Below, in pieces: positions 1-10,635 of a stretch of 49,896 bases of DNA. Each line of letters starts with the position of its first letter. The stretch's first letter is position 1. Made by a program: the position numbers and the translations under genes. The notes under the pieces are model-generated. The model had not been told where the DNA came from, made no database searches, and saw only the letters and a program-made list of their open reading frames with translations. The DNA comes from Fragilaria crotonensis (taxonomy: Eukaryota > Bacillariophyta > Fragilariophyceae > Fragilariales > Fragilariaceae). Where the stretch lies: contig JAKSYS010000472.1 in assembly GCA_022925895.1 (NCBI GenBank), positions 1-49,896 on the forward strand, read 5' to 3'.

Positions 1-3000
1 GCAACGTGGGCGGCACCCGCCCGGTATGATGTCTCTCTTCCACTCTTCGATCCGATGCCAGCGAATCTCTTGAATTGTCTTTCGCACGACGAACAAGTTG
101 AATGAGGCCTGGCGCTTCGTCGTAGTGCAGGTGGTACAGTAAGATAGAGGTACTGTACTTCGCGCGACGGAGCGTGTCAAACTCAAGGTTTCGGTACTGA
201 GAGAACTCGAGAAAGGCGTGTCGAGCATCTGCAATGCGCGACGGCGCCAGAGCTCTGTCTGGCATGTTCGAATTAATAAATGGTGCAATGTATGCCGGAA
301 CTCCCTTCCTTTGATGCTTCTTCAGGTGACATGTTAGCCTTCGGAACCAAGGAGCAGGAGAAGAAGTCCGTCATCTTTCGCACGGACAACCCGACCTCTT
401 CACCGAGCCAACATTGCCTGCGACGCTTTGCTGGTGGCTCATCACCATTAGAAGAATCGCCAGCACCCTTGCGACGTTTCCATGCTGCTTTTTTCTTTCC
501 AGCGACAGGCTTGGGGGTGGAAGGGCATTTCTTGTCCATAATCCAGATGTCGTTGCCCACCATCTTTTGCAGAATCGCATCTTCGCCCCCTGTGAGCAAT
601 TCTAGCTTGGAATTCAAGAAGGCAAACATGGCATTTGCTGTCTTGTTCAGACTTGCAGGAGATTGAGAGGTAGGCTTTCTTCCAGAACTCGGCAGAAGGG
701 CTGTCACGGTCGATGGCGAGCAGTGATCAGAGGGAAGCGACGATTCTTGACCAAGCATAATATCTTCAGGAAGTTGAATTCTGAGCTCGCCCTTAGGCTT
801 GGGCGAAATGGATATAATTGCGGGGCTGGTGGGTTTGGGAACGGTCTCGTCAGCTCCACAAACTCTTTCAGGAACCGTGAGCTCTGCATCAGCTGGCTCG
901 TCGAGGAGCGTATCCAAGCTGGTACTGGTCTTTGCATGGTACGTCCAGTTAAGCTCCGCTTCGCCATCGTGTTGCTCTTGATTTGTCGGCCAAGTCTTGG
1001 TAAGAGAGTCCAGTTCCTTGAAAAAGTTCGCGAATCTCAATCGCTACATCGTGAACAGGGTGTCCCTTTAGGTTGTAACGCATAGCGTTGGCGAACACGA
1101 GCTCAACATCGTCAACAACATCCTGGAGTGTGTCAAACTCTCCGAGAATACAGCGAGAATAAACCGTGCCGAGATCCATCGGCCGCGTAATCACCTTGTG
1201 ATAATCCTTCAACTGCAACGACGCAGCATTCACAGGTCGCCTGAACGGAGCTGCTGCGGATTGAGCCATAATGCGATCGCGTAGAAGAATTGTAACCACT
1301 GCCGGACAGGCGCTCGTCGCAGTATCGGATTCGGCAGGAGAAGGCTTACTCTTCAAGTGACGCACGATGCTCGTGGCGTGCAAGCGAACGGCCTCTTCAA
1401 TCCAAAAGTCGCCGTCCATAAGTGGAGGGCAAGCCATCCGACCGTCTAGGACACCCTCGTCTATAACAGTCATATTCTCGGGGCTAAGTGCGATTCCGGC
1501 GTCAGATGTTCGAACGCCGGTTGCGAGTGGGAATGAAGACTCAAAGAGACTCTGCACATCCGTGACAACGCCGCTCTCGACACATCTGTTGATGGCGCCG
1601 TGGTACCATGCAATGAGCCTTTCTTTTGTTGGAGTCCTTTGAGATGCAGGATGGTTCCAGAAAACGAAGGAGTTTCCGCGAGATGGCGGGCAAGCCCAGA
1701 TGTGGGCAGATTCAAACCCTCTTGCTCTGCAGTAGCAAGATAGGCGACGAGTATCTCCTGAAAACTTGCGCGACACGCCCGGGGTTGAAAATGTTCCACG
1801 GAATCAAGGTATGCAATATAAACGCGCTTCTTTGTTCGCCATCAACGTCACCCTCGAAGTCGTCGTTGCAATTGTACTCTTGCACATACATGCAAAAGAT
1901 ACAAACATCAAGGCCGTCAATCTTCTGAAAGAGCGTGATCGCCTTGGACTTGTAGTTAACCCTGGCAGGGGCACGACTCCAGAATCCTTCGAGTGTGGGG
2001 CTGGTTGACGGAAATGCTTTGAACCACCTCTGAACTTTGAAGCTTGAGCAGTCGGAAATGACACGAACAGTCACAGTCTTCTGCGTTGGGAACATTGCTG
2101 GCTGCGATACAATCACGAACCCGTTGTTGGATGAACGCCGATACTGGAGTCTCGGGAAGGGATTCCGCTGAGAGAATCGAAAGGGAAACTGCCACGTCTG
2201 AAAGTTTGACGGGTGTATCCGAGCCGCTAACGCACGTATAGTAGTCACTGCCGACATCGTTCGCTTCTGCATTGCTCTTGCGCTTCTTCGATGGTTTTTT
2301 CAAGGATGAGGCATGCTTCTCGGATTCAATGGTACAGCTTGGACATTCGTAGTCTTCATCGGAATGGACGAACTCGTTGTACATGGAGCAAACCTTGTGC
2401 ACACCGTTGTGGCAACTTTTGCATGTCAGCCAAGCTTCCGCAACATCTTCCTCGTTCTTGCGCTTCAGAAGATCACGCTTGTATCGAACCGAAGACCCAA
2501 ACGATTCAATTTGATCGGCAGTATGTGGCAACACGGCCTGCAGATTAGTGTAGCACCGCTGGCAGAATTGGCGACTGCCATCTTTCGCAATGTAATAGAC
2601 CACCCCTTTACGAATCTTGGCGCCCATGCAGTTGGAACCAGTGCATATCAATAAAGCAGGTTCGTGCGACAGACATCCTTGCTCGCAAATCGAACAAGTC
2701 CTGCCGAGACAGGATCGACAACTGTGTTTAGCGTGCTTTGCAGCAACGTTTAGTGCTCTCTTGAGCGCCTTCTCTGCTTGAGGTGGAGCAGCAAAGAGAT
2801 GTTGACTGCTGGAATGAGATCCACGAAGACCGCACTTGGTCTCGACAGGGACTGCGGGGTTTGGAGGAACAATCGGACCAGAGCACGAATCTCCTAATGG
2901 AGGATTCGCCGAGGCATCCACACCAGACTCAAACAACCTGTCGACTGCCGCGGACGCATTTCGTTCCACATTGGTTGCTTCGGAGCTTGATGTCACAGTT

Positions 3001-3860
3001 GCAACCGTCAGTGGCGTGAGTTGGACAGCACTAGGGGGAGTAGGCAACGGCTCGCAAGCTGCTGCTTGGGCCACATCAACCATGGAGATAGAACGAGTGG
3101 CATCATGTCGAGGAGCTGGCTCTGTTGGGATGCACGACCATGACTTAGAGTTGGCGCTTTTAGTGTCAGCAAGCGTGGATGGATTGGAAGTTGCCTTCAT
3201 GACTTGATATGCTTCTTCGAAATTCTGAAGCAAGTGCTTCGCCGCAATATGTACAGGGTTGTTGGGCGGGCTGTATGTCATGGCATTCACAAACACTAAG
3301 CGAATGTCATCTGCAACCTCTTCACGATTGTCATAGGACACGGCATGTAGCTTGGCCTTGATAGTTCCCAAATCCCGAGGTTGGGTGATGATTGTTTCAT
3401 AGTCCGTCAGTCCGAGAGCGACGTGGTCGACGGGTGAGTTGAAGAGGCCGCGACGGTTGTGTGTGGATGGGCCATGAGGCGTGCAACTTGTTGACGCATT
3501 GGGAAGAGCTCTGCCTCAAGGCGCAAAGCATGAACATGAGTCGCGAGGAGCTTTGAGTCGTGGGAGGATTGGTTGTGCTGGAACATTGGGTTCATTCTGA
3601 CGTCAACGTCGAACATGGGAGCCTTTCACGTCGTCGAGTGAGTTTTCATCATTCTCGCTTATATACTGTGCGTCGTGAGAGACAATTCGAGCTAGTCGGG
3701 GTTGTTCGTCACGAGGGCGTTTGCGTCCTGTCCCCAATTCTTCATCTGAGGAGATCACATCGCCTGTGTGGTCGGGTGTCTGATCGGGTTGGCCAGAGCC
3801 AGCATCAGCGGCCGAGAACCGCCGCAATTGCCTCACAGGTCTAGCGTTTCCTACGGTCAT
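1..3860 (-). CDS. CBP/p300-type histone acetyltransferase with two bromodomains; frame-shifted, 3' end outside the window
   Basis: Nuclear lysine acetyltransferase and transcriptional co-activator of the KAT11 (CBP/p300) family. In protein order: an acidic N-terminus from ATG 3860; a bromodomain (about 3470-3190, with GLFNSPVDHVALGLTDYE, PRDLGT and NAMTYS); a Cys-rich RING/PHD-like block (about 2730-2330); the HAT core with VTVRVIS, KIDGLDVCIFCMYVQEY, RVYIAYLDSVEHFQPR and HIWACPPSRG; a second bromodomain (about 1320-1040, PMDLGT and NAMRYN); a Lys/Arg-rich linker; and the HAT end LEFDTLRRAKYSTSILLYHL near the left edge. A ZZ finger would be expected just beyond. The reading frame changes by one base near 3612, 3465, 2080, 1838, 1733, 1036 and 305, in both directions, yet protein similarity continues across each site and no in-frame stop interrupts the composite. 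Either sequence errors or a very young pseudogene. The family call is secure; intactness is not. Confidence 0.85.
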
Positions 3861-5900
3861 CTTGGATTATTGAGCCGTAAGTCTTCTTCAATCGCTGTTT
3901 TATGTACACTTGAGCGAACGAAATTGCGTTAGTACGATTGAACCATCAAAGCAGTGTCACGACTGTGCCGAAGAAGGCTTAAGAGGAACGAAAGTTCAGC
4001 GTACGAGAGAGAACTCTGGGACAGAATGGCGACAGTAAGACGAGAAAATGAAGGTGACTGGTATGAATGAGGAAGATCTTGCAACGCGATCTCACCAAAT
4101 TGTGAGGCCCTGAGTTGAAGGTTTGCAAACATCAGGCTGACGCCCAATTGAAAAAAATGTCACAGACTTTTTCGTGTCAAGGAGGAGAAAAAAGAACATA
4201 CGTAGGAGCTACACGACACCTCGTATTGCAGCAAAAACCTTCCAAAGACCTCCATCGGAATACACCATGTCACAACAGATGAACAACACGACGAGGGGAG
4301 GCAGCGAATGCGATTGATTGACCTTGACAATGATATTGATCAATATGAATTCGAGGGGCGCGAAGGAATGGAAGCAAAGCACGAGTTTGTCATGTGAATG
4401 GACGTAGGTACGAGATTTATTGGCCAACGTCGCGAACCTCCATACCAGTTTTGCCGCGGCATGGGATTTTGTGCCGTTCAATGCCGAACGTGGTAAATTC
4501 TGTCTATCCAATTCGCACCACACCTCTAGATTCATAACATGATATCATTGTCAACTTTGACGGTGATTAAGTAGTCTACACATTGATGGAAGCGTCGCAT
4601 TGCTGGAGGATCTTCATTGCGCCTCGGACGGCTGGAGGTGGCAGAACCTTTTTCGCATTCCTCGAAATAAAATTCTTACGACAATACGAGAGTCTACGTG
4701 TTCTACTTACAGAGACAGAAAGCTGATCAAAGTCAGATTCTCACTGATGAGGAAGTCCCCGAAACACTCGGGATCGAAAATTGTGGTGATACACGTTTTT
4801 ACTTTCAACGCTGATTGGGACAGCACATGGGAACCCTCCCTGTACTGATTCCCACGTGGCTGTACTATCTCATTTTGATTTCGCTAAGTATGTACCAAAG
4901 CGTTCGTAGGAACAAAAAAGCAGCGAAGAGTGCGTGCGCGGTCATTTCGGAAATGTATATACACTCAATTTGTTGTACCTGTTTGTAGTAGTAATTCTAC
5001 TGATGAAACAAGTCTTACTGTTGATCTTTCCAGAGATGGACTCGAAGATTTAAACCACTCCAAATGAACGACGTGACAATGTTCTTCCCGCGAGAAATCA
5101 CACACTATAAATAAATTTGGCTTAATCCAGTCAGGCTATGGACCTTTTTCTTAGGGAAATCTGGGCATCTGCGTGAGGGAGTGCGTCATTGGCACTCACT
5201 TCCGATCCTGAAGTGGGCTTTCACAGAAAAAAATAAAAAATCAGTGGACCTGGATCGGCCTCAACCCCTTAGAAAAGATTAGCTCGTTCCCTATCATGCT
5301 TTTACTTTTTTTCTATTGCCGCGTTGCATTTTTCACAAACCACAATTGCCGGAACGATGTTCAAAGGTGACAGTAGACATATAGTACAAGTAGTTGTATC
5401 TTGTATCTACTATGTACGGCAAAATGCACCGCATGGAGTACAACAGTAGACTGCCTTCCGTACCTGGTACTACAGTACTCGTGATACCAACCTATATGTA
5501 CTCGTTGGCTACGGAGACAACGATTTGACCGCAAGAACCCAACATGGCGAGTGGTGAGCACGCGAGGGACGTACGTTCGGAGTTCGGAACACGGACAGAG
5601 CTTCTGCAGAACAGAAAACAGATTGTGGAAGGTTTCATGGTGCTCGTATCAATCACCATTTAATAGCATGGTATCGGCATCGCTGACCTTGTCAAAAACA
5701 TCATAAGTCAGGAGTCTCTCTGTAACAGCGATATCTGGCTTGTTGTTTCAAGTAGCGACTGCATTCTGCATTAAACGACCTCTCGAACCCTCTTATACAA
5801 CAATGAACGTGAACTCCCAGCGCAATGCGTCGTTTCATGTGAAGGGACATCCAAGCGGTGCAGACTGACGACAGGTTCAAGAAGCAATTGCTCGAGCAGG
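3861..5900. other. Intergenic, no gene supported
   Basis: About 2 kb between the divergent acetyltransferase and PPR genes. Several open frames of 60 to 110 codons occur (for example 4209-4535 on the minus strand), but none shows a domain, compositional bias or recognisable start context. The region is AT-richer than the genes. GTAC-containing short palindromes appear at about 5380-5500. The PPR 5' end or a leader exon may lie near the right boundary. Confidence 0.6.
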
Positions 5901-8178
5901 GTGCGAGTCCTTTTTGGGGTCGCCTTTGCTTTTCTGATATCGCCAAGCACGTCTTTCGTGCATCCAATTCTTGAACCATCCCGCCTTGGCCTCCGACCGG
6001 CATCGGTTGTCCGTCATCGCAACGTCGCCCTATCGCCTCCGACCGACGCCTCCTTTGCAGCGCCTGACAGCTTCCATGCCGATTTAAAAAATGCATTGAA
6101 GGACTATAAATTTGAAATGGATCCTCTCCAACGACGGAGCAAACCCAAGGTCCTGAAAGGCGATCCGGATGGTGTCGAAAAGGCCGTTCGCATGTTACGA
6201 CACATGGTGCGGATCGGTGTCGGGACAGAAACATCCTTTCAAATGGTATTTTCCGCTCTCCTACGACGAGGTCGAATGCAGTGGTTCGTTAGCAATAGTA
6301 GTAGTGGTGGTGGTAGTGGTGAGTACACGTGTGCCGCAAACGAACTTGAAATACTCTTGACGGAATTGGAAGAATTGGTCGATGCCGATCGATACAATCG
6401 AAATGATAATAACAAGAATATCAATGGTGACAGTGTCAACAACCGCATATCTACAACAACCTACAATATGGTATTGGAAGGCTACGCGAATTGCGCCAAT
6501 TCGCGTGGAAATTATCGCTATGCCGAAAAAGCGGAAGATTTGTTAGACGAATTATCATCCGCGGCGATGATGGTTGATTCCACCTCATTACTTTGCGTGT
6601 TGCGCGCTTGGGCTTGGCAACAAACCAATCGCGGCGATTCCAAATGTGCACGACGGGCCATGGACTATGCCATGCAATTGGAACAAAGACTCTCGCCAGG
6701 CATTGCTCAACGTGAGGAGGGTGGCGGCGATGACATCAACCAGAAGAATGATGAAGCCATATTGGCCGAGGCTTATGATTTGGTGTTGGAGGCGTTTAGC
6801 AAGGCTGTTGGCGGAGCGGCGCAGGCGGATGCCATTTTTAGGAAGCGTGCCAAATTGAACATCCCCACACCCATTGCGGATTATACCAATGTGATACTGG
6901 CATGGACGAAGGACACGAAAGAAGAATCGATTGTGCGAGCCACGTCGCTGGTTGAAACCATGTCGGAACTCTTTCTTGCTGGCAAGTTGACAGAGGATCC
7001 AGAGCACATTGCGTTCAGCAGTGTCATTTCGGCGTGGGCACAGTTGGATCAACCAGAAAAAGCAGAAGAGCTTCTGTGGCTTATGGAGAAGGACGTAAGA
7101 CCCATGGCAAAGTCGTTCAAACCGAGTGTATATACCTATAACAATGTCTGCCACGCGTATATAAAAGACAATGCCAGGATCAACAACAAATCGGTAAATG
7201 CGGTTTCCAGGATTGTCAAATACATGGAAGAGAATTGGAAGGAACAACCGCTTATCAAACCAGACAGCTTCACCTACAACACCCTTATCAAGGCCTGGAA
7301 TATGTCTGGTAATCTGCAAACAGTGGAACAAATGGAGCAAGTTCTGGATCGTATGGAAGCAGTACTGGAAGGTGGGACCGTATCAAACAAGAATTTCAAC
7401 ACAGTGTTGAACGCATACGCCAAATCGACGGACGAAAGTGCAGTCGACAACGCTCTGCGGCTTTTCGAGCGTATGAAGGCTTCCAAATTGGTCGAACCTG
7501 ATACCATCACATATACAAGCGTCCTTGAGTGTCTGTCCAAGTGCACTCGCCTCGACTTTGCCGCGAACAAGGCTTGGGAGATTTTAAATGAGATGAAATC
7601 GACATACGAAACAACAAGGAAGCCATCCATGATGCCGAATTCCCGAACCTTCAGCATGGCGATTCTGACCATTGCCAAGTCACCCGACCGAATCGTTGAA
7701 GCCCGAGCGCTGCTGGATCAACTCATTGCTCTGTACCAAGAGACCAAGGAACCAACACTGCGACCGACCGCGCACGCGTACAATTATGTGATCAACTGCG
7801 CTGCCTCCAACGTCAGCAATCGCTCCCAAGCCTTCAAGATAGCCGCCAAGACCTATCAAGGACTGCGAGAGGACAAGGAATTGGCCCCCGATTCGTACAC
7901 GTACGCATTCTGGTTCAAGGCATGCAACCAATTGTTGAAAGAATCCAACATGGAGTTGTACGAAAAGTTTAGTAAAGTTGTCGTTTGTGCAGTGTTGCAA
8001 GGAAGGCATGGTGTCGCGGGAGGTGTTAAATCGACTCCGGCAGGGTCATTTGAATTACGATCAGCTCAGCGAATTGTTACGGTGCGATTCCAGGAATGTG
8101 ATGCGAATCCAAGTGGACGAGTTGGATCTGTCTTGGACTAGGAATTCCAAGCGAACCACCCCCTACAAGAATAAGTGA
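5901..8178 (+). CDS. Pentatricopeptide repeat (PPR) protein, probably plastid-targeted; frameshift near the 3' end
   Basis: RNA-binding helical-repeat protein, expected to process or stabilise organelle transcripts. The N-terminus has a hydrophobic signal segment ending ISPSTSFVHP, which fits the diatom plastid rule of cleavage before Phe. Repeats with PPR character follow, including TYNMVLEGYANC, AFSSVISAWAQL, YTYNNVCHAYIK, FTYNTLIKAWNM, NFNTVLNAYAKS, TITYTSVLECLSK, HAYNYVINCAAS and SYTYAFWFKACNQ. Near 7977 the frame moves by +1: the next frame gives SFVQCCKEGMVSREVLNRL, a typical end for such proteins, and stops at 8178, whereas the original frame runs unconvincingly to 8141. The open frame begins with GTG at 5901 and no in-frame ATG lies just upstream, so the true start is unresolved (an upstream exon or a base error). 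No editing-type DYW domain is seen. Confidence 0.88.
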
Positions 8179-8731
8179 TGATAGTGTCTTCATGACATGA
8201 CATGGCATGAAGTCACTATGAAGTAGACATAACGCTTGCGCGACACAAATCATAAGTTAAACATTGGCTTGCCATCCTACCGGTAGTGTCATACGTAGTA
8301 TACTACTAATAGACAACCTGCGGAGTTCAGGCGTGCGACAGACTCTCATGTTGCTGAGTTTCGGCAAGTTAACTGCTATCCAGGCGCACCACCTTGTACT
8401 AACGTTGAGAGTTGTCGGCTGCAATTTCGTGAGCAGCAATCATGCAGAAAATGTCAATGATTCATTGCTGCTCGTGTCAAGGGCCTCAATGAGAATAAGG
8501 CCCTGGAGTATCTCATCTTTGAGTACAAATTCATCGAGTCCGACATGAATACGACGTCGCACCATAGTACCAACTTTCGGGTAGGTCTATTGTCTTTGCA
8601 GAGTCTCTTCGAAATTCAGACACTGAGAGCAGTCCAACTACATCCAATTGGACATTGGCAGCGAATGATCTCTGACGTTCATTGAGAAACCTGACTTTCC
8701 CGCCATCCCCGCATGCTGTGTGTAGACCTGA
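8179..8731. other. Intergenic, no gene supported
   Basis: Downstream flank of the PPR gene. A short CATGACATG / CATGGCATG inverted motif lies near 8193-8215. Two overlapping open frames of 60 and 94 codons on opposite strands (8257-8548) have no recognisable features. A conserved C-terminal extension of the next gene could reach 8638 by a frame change, but this is not demonstrable. Confidence 0.5.
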
Positions 8732-9142
8732 TCAAGATTGATGTTGCTGTGGTTGTACTGGCATGGCCCATTCTGGAAGTGGCACTGGCTGAGGTTTCCA
8801 TTCATCCTGGGACGGCGGTGTCCATTCGTCAATCGGAGCATTGCTGTTGTTGTCGTTGTTATTATTGTGGGCCTGCAGTGAAATTGCGAGACAATCGCGA
8901 ATGGCATTGGCACTCCATGTGAAACCAGTCGTTGGCCTTTCTTGTTGCTGCTGTCGCGGTTTTCCAACTATCGGATTGGATATCATGAGTGGAGTTTCCA
9001 TCGACATTAAATCATAGTCATCGCTATCGTCATCGTCATCGTCTCGTTGATGATCTGCCGCGTCTCCAACATGTTCATCTGTTCCAGGAGGTAATGCTTC
9101 TTCCATTGCTACGCTGGTGTCGGTAAGAATCAAATCACTCAT
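8732..9142 (-). CDS. Hypothetical acidic, low-complexity protein
   Basis: An open frame of 136 residues from the first ATG (9142). I do not recognise a family. The N-terminal third is acidic, with an uninterrupted run of Asp around residues 33-40. A Gln run, an Asn-rich run and a Pro/Trp/Glu-rich tail (EWTPPSQDEWKPQPVPLPEW) follow. The composition resembles poorly conserved diatom proteins rather than random sequence, which supports coding. A +1 frame change near 8780 would replace the tail and extend the protein to 8638, so the C-terminus is uncertain. No signal peptide or membrane segment is seen. Confidence 0.45.
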   Translation of the reverse strand: MSDLILTDTSVAMEEALPPGTDEHVGDAADHQRDDDDDDSDDYDLMSMETPLMISNPIVGKPRQQQQERPTTGFTWSANAIRDCLAISLQAHNNNNDNNSNAPIDEWTPPSQDEWKPQPVPLPEWAMPVQPQQHQS

Positions 9143-9705
9143 GAAGATTCGAATAAACTGGTACAAGTACTCGAGTACGCCAACAATGGCCGAAGGACTC
9201 CTGAACCGAAGATGTACAGTACTGTACTTGTAATGCGGAATATCATCAATCTTGCCGGCTGTTTCTGCTACAGTATGAACATATCACAGTTCACGGTGTC
9301 TATCGCCAACTGGGCATTGGGCATGCTGGCATGCATCACAGAAAAGTAACGGTACCAGGTACAGTATACAGTCTACTCTTCTCGTCGTATGAGGTATGAG
9401 GCATTGTGACGTTGTACAGGGTACTGGTACTGTACTATCAGGATTTTTTGGGGAAAAAATTGTCGTGGTTTCCTATTTCCACATTCCAATATTGTTGGCG
9501 CGGGGCCACGTTACAATTGTAGTCAGAAGAGAGTAAAAAATGAACCGGTTCCCTTGGCAAGAGATGTAGCTGTATTGCGTCAGTTTAAGATTAACATTCT
9601 TTCCTCCAGCAGTTCATAGAAACTCCGACTAGGACGAATTCCCCTTGTGTCTAGTAAGCCATTTGACAGTAAGCATACACGAGTTGTATGATGGATGTCT
9701 CCGTA
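9143..9705. other. Intergenic, rich in GTAC palindromes
   Basis: The 5' flank of the acidic-protein gene and 3' flank of the MYND gene. It holds a dense cluster of GTAC words, such as GTACTCGAGTAC-like and ACAGTACTGTACTTG strings at about 9165-9230 and again at 9350-9440. No coding sequence is supported. Confidence 0.5.
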
Positions 9706-10635
9706 TTACGATTCTTCTTGCTGTCCTGATCCGAGTGCACAATGTGATGCTGACACCGCGTATCTTGCAATCATTCCAACTGTTCTAATCGTCGGTTCCT
9801 CAATGTTGACATCACCATAGAAGCTAACGGCTCCAGCTCCATATCTAGCTAGAGTGACCGCGACCAGATCTTCACTGATCCCACGGCTCTCGTCTTCTAT
9901 AGCACCGTATAGCCTCTCTTCCGGCTCAACATTTGTTACCATGCATGCCTTGACACTCATTTCAATATCCAACGAAAGGTTCTTCTCTGTCGCAAACCAA
10001 TGACTTGAATTCAGAGCATGCCATGTTCGACGATAATAACAAGACTCCCAGTCGAAACCAAACCACTGTGGCCATCCACCTGCTCCATCGGAAATATTCT
10101 CACCCTGGACAATCAAGCAACCACCCGATTCGACCCAGTCCACGAGTCCTTCACCAAAGCCTGGATCTTCGTCCAACTCAACGTCCAGATTGCCACCTCC
10201 ACAGCCCCATCCAAGAATGATGCATGTCGAAAACTTGCCCTTGTCAAGGGCGACTATAATCTGATACGGCGTGATGAATCCTTTTTCCAGATGGATAATG
10301 GATACGTGCATCCCATGTTTGGACGTCAATTCCTCAAAGAGCGGCTGGGTATTGAGATCTCTGGATCCAAGAAATCCCATGCCATCAACAATCAAACAAG
10401 AATGATGATGCTGAATGCTACTGTTGCTGGTAGTAGAGGAGGAAGGCGGTGACAACGGGGACGATGATGCTGCTGCAATCGCGGACGAGATTGCTTGGCA
10501 GTAATTCTTATGACGCTTCCAATGCTTCTTCTGACAATCTTGTGAACAATACGAGACACATTTGCACGCTGCGCATCTCATCGGAACAGTCCCACTGCCA
10601 CAACGCATACAGAAGGGGGAACATTGGAGACACAA
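9706..10635 (-). CDS. MYND-type zinc finger protein
   Basis: The N-terminus holds a complete MYND zinc finger: CMRC, eight residues, CAAC, then CVSYCSQDC, KKHWKRH and KNYC. This is a protein-interaction module. A Ser-rich linker of about 25 residues leads to a globular region of about 200 residues (LIVDGMGFLGSRD, STCIILGWGCGGG, GGCLIVQGENISD, VSFYGDVNIEEPT). That region resembles the amidotransferase-like fold found after MYND fingers in some fungal and algal proteins, but no catalytic residues could be assigned. The open frame starts without an ATG; the first ATG (near 10608) would remove the first zinc cysteine. A short upstream exon is therefore likely, with an acceptor such as CATACAG at about 10641. 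Stop at 9706. Confidence 0.8.
   Translation of the reverse strand: MCLQCSPFCMRCGSGTVPMRCAACKCVSYCSQDCQKKHWKRHKNYCQAISSAIAAASSSPLSPPSSSTTSNSSIQHHHSCLIVDGMGFLGSRDLNTQPLFEELTSKHGMHVSIIHLEKGFITPYQIIVALDKGKFSTCIILGWGCGGGNLDVELDEDPGFGEGLVDWVESGGCLIVQGENISDGAGGWPQWFGFDWESCYYRRTWHALNSSHWFATEKNLSLDIEMSVKACMVTNVEPEERLYGAIEDESRGISEDLVAVTLARYGAGAVSFYGDVNIEEPTIRTVGMIARYAVSASHCALGSGQQEES

Noticed and set aside
1713-1719. GGGTTTG on the minus strand in the acetyltransferase fits the X-XXY-YYZ slippery heptamer for -1 frameshifting exactly where the frame changes.
   Set aside because: Six other frame changes in the same gene go in both directions and lack slippery sites, so a common cause such as error or decay is more likely than programmed shifting here.
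5701-6234. A 177-codon open frame on the minus strand overlapping the PPR start.
   Set aside because: It is antisense to the well-supported plastid-targeting region and shows no features.
6588-7340. A 250-codon minus-strand open frame within the PPR gene.
   Set aside because: Shadow of the PPR coding frame on the other strand.
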